A stretch of DNA of 33,936 nucleotides from contig JAFDDB010000023.1 in assembly GCA_019311115.1 (NCBI GenBank), positions 1-33,936 of the forward strand. Reading direction: 5' to 3'. A model generated the notes under the pieces. That model was not told the DNA's origin. It saw only the letters and a list, made by a program, of their open reading frames with translations, and searched no databases. The DNA comes from Deltaproteobacteria bacterium (GTDB lineage Bacteria > Myxococcota_A > UBA9160 > SZUA-336). Positions 29,467 to 33,936 of the stretch are shown here, piece after piece. A program made the translations under genes and the position numbers. Position 1 is the first letter of the stretch. The number at the start of each line of letters is the position of its first letter.

Positions 29467-30378
29467 ATGCGCATCGGCATCTTCGGCGGCGACGTCGCCG
29501 GCAGCTGGAGCCTCGACGAGGCCATCGCCTCGGCGCGGCAGGCCGAGGCCGACGGCTTCGACAGCTACTGGCTCCCGAACATCTTCGGCCTCGACGCGCT
29601 CACCGCGCTGGCCGTGCTCGGCCGCGAGACCGACCGCATCGAGCTCGGGTCCGACGTGGTCCCCGTGCACCCGAGGCACCCGCTGGCCATGGCACAGCAG
29701 GCGCTGACGGCACAGGTGGCCAGCGGCGGACGGCTGACGCTCGGGCTCGGGGTCTCGCACAAGCTGGTCGTCGAGGGGATGTTCGGCGGCTCGTACGACC
29801 GGCCTGCGCGCTACATGCGCGAGTTCCTGTCGGTCCTGAACCCGCTCCTCGACGGGCAGCCCACCCGCTTCGACGGCGAGGTCTTGAAGGCCATGGGGGC
29901 GATCCGCATCCCGGGAGCGACGGCGCCGCGGGTGATGATCGCCGCGATGGGACCGCACATGCTCGACCTGGCCGGCGCGATGACCGACGGGACGCTGCTG
30001 GCATGGACCGGCGAGAAGACGATCGCCGGCTACGTGGCCCCGCGCCTGCGGGCGGCGGCCGACAAGGCGGGACGCCCTGCGCCGAGGATCGGCACGGCAC
30101 TCCCCATCTGCGTGACCGACGACGAGAGCGCCGCTCGCGAGCGAATCGCCGAGGGCTTCAAGATGTATGACGGCCTTCCGTCGTACCGCGGCATGCTCGA
30201 CCGTGAGGGCGTTGCGCGCGTCGCAGACGTCGCCGTCGTCGGCAGCGAAGACGCCGTTCGCGAGCGGCTCGCGAGTCTCGAGTCGGCCGGCGTGACGGAC
30301 TTCCAAGCGGTCGAGTACCCGAACGACGACGACGAACGTGAGCGGACGCGAGCGGTCCTCGAGTCTGCGCTGGGCTAG
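29467..30378 (+). CDS. LLM class F420-dependent oxidoreductase
   Basis: This is a 303-residue luciferase-like TIM-barrel flavin/F420 oxidoreductase. Landmarks are MRIGIFGGDVAGSWSLDEAIASARQAEADGFDSYWLPN, VVPVHPRHPLAMAQQALTAQ, LTLGLGVSHK and PRVMIAAMGPHMLDLAG. The fold and motif set match F420 rather than FMN enzymes, but the cofactor is inferred. GGAGG lies eight bases before the ATG. It converges on the MFS exporter gene; the two stop codons share CTAG at 30375-30378. Confidence 0.85.
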   Translation: MRIGIFGGDVAGSWSLDEAIASARQAEADGFDSYWLPNIFGLDALTALAVLGRETDRIELGSDVVPVHPRHPLAMAQQALTAQVASGGRLTLGLGVSHKLVVEGMFGGSYDRPARYMREFLSVLNPLLDGQPTRFDGEVLKAMGAIRIPGATAPRVMIAAMGPHMLDLAGAMTDGTLLAWTGEKTIAGYVAPRLRAAADKAGRPAPRIGTALPICVTDDESAARERIAEGFKMYDGLPSYRGMLDREGVARVADVAVVGSEDAVRERLASLESAGVTDFQAVEYPNDDDERERTRAVLESALG

Positions 30379-31619
30379 GCGGCCATCTGCTCGCGCGAGG
30401 GCAGCGTGCGGATGTCCGCGAAGGCGACCCACACGAACGCCGCGAAGGCGGACACGGTGAGCGCGCCCGCGGCGACCGCCACGGGTGCGCCGACGAACTC
30501 GGCCAGCGTCGCCGCGAAGAAGCCGCCCGCCGACGACAGGAACCACGTCAGGCCCCAGATGCCCATCACGCGGCCGCGCAACGCGTCCGGCACCATCAGT
30601 TGCAGGGTCGTCATTCCCAGGTTCAGGTAGACGGACGCGAAGAACGCGCCGCCGAAGAGCAGGCCCATCGACAGGGTGAGCGACCGGCTGGCCGTGAAGG
30701 CCGCGATCCACAGACCGAAGACGAGTGCGGCTCCCACCATCAGGTTCCCGGTGTGCCGCCCGGCGCGCACGCGCACGATCGACAGCGTGCCGATCAACGC
30801 ACCGACGCCCGCCGCGGCCTCCAGATAGCCGAATCCCCGGACGCCCACGTTCAGTACGTCGTCGGCGAAGATCGGCAGCAGCACCACGTACGAGCGGCCG
30901 AAGATCGAGGAGAAGAAGGACAGCCCGATCGTCGCCAGGAAGATCGGCTGCGCCGCGATGTAGCGCAGGCCGTCCAGCATCCCGCCGCCGTGCTCGCTGT
31001 GGTCGTGCGGCGCCTGGGGCTCGAGGCGAAGGCTCCAGATGAGGTACGTCGAGATCGCGTAGCCGAGCGTCGTGACGAAGAAGGCCTGTCCGATGCCGAC
31101 CACCGCGATCAGGACTCCCGCGGTGGCGGGCCCGACGATGCGCATGCTGTTCCAGATGGCCGCCGCCAACGCGACCGCACTCGCCATGGCCGGGCGCTCG
31201 ATCAGCCGCGGCAGCAGGGCGTTCTGCGCAGGGTTGGTCACGGCCGCGAGGACGCCCGTCACTCCGGCCCACACCAGGACCATCCAGACCTGCACCACTT
31301 CACCGACGACCAGCAGGGCCAGCGCCAGGTGTGCGAGACAGGTCAGGCCGCGGCCTCCGGCCAGCAGGCGTTGGTTGTCCATGCGGTCGGCCAGCAGCCC
31401 GGCCGGAACTGTCAGCAGGATGGTCACCACCGCCGAGATGAGCCCGGGCACGCCCAGCCAGAATGGAGAGTCGGTCAACTGGTGCACGAGCCAGCCCGAT
31501 GCGATGAACCGGAACTGCATGCCGAACACCATCGCCAGACTGGCGAGCCAGTAGCGCCGGTAGTTCGGATACGAGAGTGCGCCGCGCGGCGGCTCGGCGG
31601 ACGTCGTGGCGGCGGTCAC
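30375..31619 (-). CDS. MFS transporter, enterobactin-exporter-like
   Basis: This is a 414-residue twelve-helix MFS protein. The N-terminus SYPNYRRYWLASLAMVFGMQFRFIASGWLVHQLTDSPFWLG and the loop LLADRMDNQRLL are typical of the EntS/MFS_3 drug and siderophore exporter group. A central charged loop (LRLEPQAPHDHSEHGGGMLDGLRYI) is followed by the second six helices. The substrate is unknown. The start is GTG at 31619 with a weak ribosome binding site. It is divergent from the crotonase gene. Confidence 0.88.
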   Translation of the reverse strand: MTAATTSAEPPRGALSYPNYRRYWLASLAMVFGMQFRFIASGWLVHQLTDSPFWLGVPGLISAVVTILLTVPAGLLADRMDNQRLLAGGRGLTCLAHLALALLVVGEVVQVWMVLVWAGVTGVLAAVTNPAQNALLPRLIERPAMASAVALAAAIWNSMRIVGPATAGVLIAVVGIGQAFFVTTLGYAISTYLIWSLRLEPQAPHDHSEHGGGMLDGLRYIAAQPIFLATIGLSFFSSIFGRSYVVLLPIFADDVLNVGVRGFGYLEAAAGVGALIGTLSIVRVRAGRHTGNLMVGAALVFGLWIAAFTASRSLTLSMGLLFGGAFFASVYLNLGMTTLQLMVPDALRGRVMGIWGLTWFLSSAGGFFAATLAEFVGAPVAVAAGALTVSAFAAFVWVAFADIRTLPSREQMAA

Positions 31620-31704
31620 CGAGTCACTCTACCCGGCGGTCTGTTCCGAGGCGAGCGCCGCGGGGTAACATGGCCCGCCGGCCAACGCGCCGCTGGAGGA
31701 ACCC

Positions 31705-32529
31705 ATGGCCTACGAGATGATCCTGCTCGACGTCAAGGATCAGGTGGCGACCATCACCCTGAACCGCCCCGACCGCATGAACGCCTGGAACGCCGAGATG
31801 GCGGGCGAACTCAGCGACGCGCTCGAGGCGTGCAACGCCGATGACGGAGTCCGGGCGATCGTGCTGACGGGCGCCGGCCGGGCCTTCTGCGCCGGCGCCG
31901 ACCTGGGCGGACGCGGCGACACCTTTGGTGGACGCGAGAGGGGCGGCGCTCGACAGCGCACCCGGCGCAACGTGATGCCGTGGGAGATCGACAAGCCGGT
32001 GATCGCGGCGCTGAACGGGCACGCGGTCGGCGTCGGCTTGACCTACCCCATGCTGTGCGACATCCGGTTCGTGGCCGAGGACGCCAAGCTGCAGTTCGCC
32101 TTCGTTCGCCGAGGCATCCTGCCCGAGCTCGCCTCGCACGTGATCGTGGCGCGCGTCGCCGGGTTCTCGAACGCCGCCGACGTGCTGCTCTCGGGCCGGA
32201 TGCTGAACGGTAAGGAGGCCGCGGAGTTGGGACTCGCGACCCGGGCGCTGCCGGCGGAAGAGGTCCTGCCCGCCGCGCAGGAGCGCGCCCGCGACATCGC
32301 CCGGAACGCCGCGCCGGTGTCGGTGGCGATCTCGAAGCGGCTGCTCTGGGAAGGCATCACCTCGAGCGTGCCCGACATGCTCGCGCGAGAGGGTGAGCTC
32401 TTCGCATGGCTCGGAAACCAGCCCGACGCGCGCGAGGGAGTGGCGTCGTTCCTCGAGAAACGCCCCCCCGAGTGGAAGCTCTCGGTCAGCCGCGACCTGC
32501 CCGACGCGCTCCGGAGAGAGAAGGACTAG
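31705..32529 (+). CDS. Enoyl-CoA hydratase/isomerase family protein, isomerase-like
   Basis: This is a 274-residue crotonase-fold protein. The oxyanion-hole motifs are FCAGADL (61-67) and NGHAVGVG (104-111). When aligned with rat enoyl-CoA hydratase, both catalytic glutamates are absent (Glu144 is Thr113, Glu164 is Phe133). However, Glu141 in GILPELASH falls where delta3-delta2-enoyl-CoA isomerases have their single glutamate (PExxSS). An isomerase or other acyl-CoA reaction is therefore more likely than classic hydration. GGAGGA precedes the ATG. The stop codon lies in a 12-base inverted repeat. Confidence 0.87.
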   Translation: MAYEMILLDVKDQVATITLNRPDRMNAWNAEMAGELSDALEACNADDGVRAIVLTGAGRAFCAGADLGGRGDTFGGRERGGARQRTRRNVMPWEIDKPVIAALNGHAVGVGLTYPMLCDIRFVAEDAKLQFAFVRRGILPELASHVIVARVAGFSNAADVLLSGRMLNGKEAAELGLATRALPAEEVLPAAQERARDIARNAAPVSVAISKRLLWEGITSSVPDMLAREGELFAWLGNQPDAREGVASFLEKRPPEWKLSVSRDLPDALRREKD

Positions 32530-32565
32530 CAGGCTGCTGAGGTGACCGTCGCCGCAGCCTGCTAG
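32526..32565. terminator. 12-base inverted repeat with both stop codons, possible bidirectional terminator
   Basis: CTAGCAGGCTGC (32526-32537) and GCAGCCTGCTAG (32554-32565) are perfectly complementary, with a 16-base loop. The TAG stop of the crotonase (32527-32529) is in the left arm and the TAG stop of the minus-strand methyltransferase (32564-32562) is in the right arm. No T tract follows on either strand. The repeat core AGCAGGCTGCTGA resembles sequences I recall as dispersed repeats in GC-rich deltaproteobacterial genomes; that resemblance is from memory. Confidence 0.6.
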
Positions 32566-33254
32566 CCGCCGCAGTCGACCACGAGCATCTCATTTCCTCC
32601 GCGCTGGAACTCGTAGGGCACGCGCTCCACGCGCGGCGTCAGCCCGAGCGCGCGCAGCCGCTCCAGGGCGGGATCGAGGTGCGGAGACGGCGCGGCGTTG
32701 ACGTCCACCAGCGGAAAGACCCGGACCTGCCGGGCGACCCGGCACAGCTCGGTCAGGCCGTCGACGTGGAACTCGACGGGGAGCTGCTCGGCGTAGAAGA
32801 AGAGCAGGTGCGAGCAGAGCGCCAGATCGAACTCGCCGTCCTCGAGGGGCAGCTCCGGCAGCCCTCCTTCGCGGTAGCGGCCTTCGCTTCGGCCGGCATC
32901 GTAGTCCTGCAGGAACATCTGCATCGCCGACATGCGAACTCGCCCAAGCTCTTCGACCGAAGAGATCGCATCCCAGACGAACTGGTGTTGCTCGCGCCGT
33001 GTCTGGCCGATGACGTCGTCAAACGTCTCGTCGATCCGCGCCGCAATTTCGTCCCGCGATGCGGCATACAGCGGATCGAGCGACACGACCGAGCCGCCCT
33101 TCCGTGTGAGCTCGCAGTTGAAGCTGGCGGGACCATCGCCGCAGCCCAGGATGCGTCCCGAGAGTCCGCCGCGTTCGGGCGGCTGCAGGTCGAACATGCG
33201 CAGATACTCTGCGTACGAGCGCCCCCACGGAACCACCGAGTGATACGAGAACAC
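32562..33254 (-). CDS. SAM-dependent methyltransferase-like protein
   Basis: This is a class I methyltransferase-fold protein of about 230 residues. The SAM motif I reads ILGCGDGPASFNCEL and is followed by an acidic strand end, VVSLDPLY. Motif IV is FDLALCSHLLFFYAEQLP. The C-terminus gives RVFPLVDV and ends in an Asn-Glu-rich strand (RGGNEMLVVDCGG). The acceptor is unknown. I chose the GTG at 33254 because the conserved family start appears to be VFSYHSVVPWGRSYAEYLRMF. The frame stays open to a GTG at 33350, which would add 32 residues. Confidence 0.75.
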   Translation of the reverse strand: MFSYHSVVPWGRSYAEYLRMFDLQPPERGGLSGRILGCGDGPASFNCELTRKGGSVVSLDPLYAASRDEIAARIDETFDDVIGQTRREQHQFVWDAISSVEELGRVRMSAMQMFLQDYDAGRSEGRYREGGLPELPLEDGEFDLALCSHLLFFYAEQLPVEFHVDGLTELCRVARQVRVFPLVDVNAAPSPHLDPALERLRALGLTPRVERVPYEFQRGGNEMLVVDCGG

Positions 33255-33379
33255 GGCTAGTCGAGGCTGGAGAAGACGACGATCACCGGCCTGATCCCCG
33301 TACAGACACTGTTGAAAGAGCGGCGCTTCGCGCAGGGTACACGACCGCACAGCCCGGCAGCCGCCCCCGTGCCGGCCGT

Positions 33380-33724
33380 TCAGCGCGCCGTCAGGACCTG
33401 CTCGTAGAACGCCAGGAAGGCGTCGATGTCGGCGTCGACGCGCATGAAGAAGCCGGCCTCGTCCTCGCCGAGCTGACCCTGCCGCGCGCGCGTGGACATC
33501 ACGGTGCCGCAGAGCTCGATCTCGTTTCCCTCGAGGTCATCGAACAGGACGCGCACGAGCTCGCCGGTCTCGGGGGGCGCGCTGCACACGATGAGCATTC
33601 CCACCATGCTCAGACTGCGTACCTGTCCCTTGCCCTCGACGGTATCCGTCTCGAAGGTCAGGCCGACCGCCTTGATCACCCGGCGCAGCCGCTTGCGCTC
33701 GGATCGTCGCCGTTCGTCGCTCAT
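33380..33724 (-). CDS. PilZ-like domain protein
   Basis: This is a 114-residue single-domain protein. It has an Arg-rich N-terminus (ERRRSERKR, 4-12) that fits the PilZ RxxxR motif. The second motif is S37-x-S39-x-x-G42 (VRSLSMVGMLIV), where c-di-GMP binders have D/N-x-S-x-x-G. The beta-barrel segments FETDTVEGKGQVRSL, GELVRVLFDDLEGNEIELCGTVMS and AGFFMRVDADI follow. The Asp/Asn to Ser change makes c-di-GMP binding uncertain. The ATG at 33724 has GGGAGCAAGGA upstream. Confidence 0.8.
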   Translation of the reverse strand: MSDERRRSERKRLRRVIKAVGLTFETDTVEGKGQVRSLSMVGMLIVCSAPPETGELVRVLFDDLEGNEIELCGTVMSTRARQGQLGEDEAGFFMRVDADIDAFLAFYEQVLTAR

Positions 33725-33862
33725 TCCTTGCTCCCCAATGCGGAATCGGTGACGGCGATCCCGTCCTTTAGGGCGCTGTGCACGCCTGTCCGCGGTGGCG
33801 CGCGTGACAGCACGTCTCGCGATCCGGTAACCTCTGGCGCGCCTCCCCCCCGAGGAGTGCGG

Positions 33863-33936
33863 ATGTCGGTGTCGTTCCTGAGCCTCCCCGAGCTGCGGCG
33901 GACCCCTCCCGAGATCGACGGTCACCTGCATCCCCG
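33863..33936 (+). CDS. Start of an unidentified protein, cut by the window end
   Basis: Only the first 24 codons are in view. The ATG at 33863 has GAGGAG five bases upstream. The translation MSVSFLSLPELRRTPPEIDG is followed by HLHP. The HxH after a short N-terminus would fit a metal-dependent hydrolase, but too little is visible to name it. It diverges from the PilZ gene. Confidence 0.55.
   Translation, partial: MSVSFLSLPELRRTPPEIDGHLHP

Noticed and set aside
29344-31272. Long minus-strand frame across the LLM oxidoreductase and MFS genes
   Set aside because: It is out of frame with the MFS gene and antisense to the LLM gene; it has no motif and an Arg/His-rich composition.

Overview
This is a gene-dense, strongly GC-rich bacterial chromosome segment. 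It contains no transposase, phage gene, integrase, CRISPR array or rRNA. Gaps are short (none above about 140 bases without a gene, tRNA or hairpin), and GTG and TTG starts are frequent. The mix of genes resembles metabolically broad, GC-rich deltaproteobacterial-type lineages such as Myxococcota or Binatota relatives. That mix includes an F420-type luciferase-like oxidoreductase, HadA/HadB-like dehydratases, LtaS-like and lipoprotein sulfatase-fold proteins, DUF3237, a PA2778/PA2779 pair and a soluble PQQ dehydrogenase. The placement is an inference; no marker gene here fixes the phylum.

Layout. Positions 2-2136 hold the end of a CusA/CzcA heavy-metal RND pump coupled to a CusF-like copper-binding lipoprotein. 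Next come a ferritin-like di-iron protein (minus) and an MFS transporter (plus). A tRNA-Val(TAC) follows at 4459-4534. The core of the left half is a minus-strand protein quality-control operon, tig-clpP-clpX-lon (10343 down to 4620). From 10481 to 13000 there are an SDR, a HAD-like hydrolase and two MaoC-type dehydratase subunits. From 13053 to 21640 there are an LtaS-like membrane phosphotransferase, a Ser/Thr dehydratase coupled to a double hotdog protein, a DUF72 protein, an aldo/keto reductase, a lipoprotein sulfatase-fold protein and a GNAT acetyltransferase.

Positions 21649-27856 look like one divergent catabolic locus. An alpha/beta hydrolase and a DUF3237 protein read left. A ThDP enzyme, a quinoprotein dehydrogenase lipoprotein and an amidohydrolase read right. 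It is followed by a PA2779-like membrane protein and a PA2778-like C39-type cysteine peptidase (27981-29362). The right end holds an LLM oxidoreductase, an MFS exporter, a crotonase, a SAM methyltransferase, a PilZ protein and the first codons of another gene cut by the window edge.

The points most worth a second look are: the PA2779/PA2778 peptidase pair; the five-gene divergent catabolic locus; a sulfatase-fold lipoprotein with Thr in place of the activating Cys; an LtaS-like enzyme with Asp-Glu where Asp-His is expected; a crotonase lacking both hydratase glutamates; and inverted repeats that carry the stop codons at several convergent gene junctions. All family calls come from reading motifs in the translations; no database search was run.
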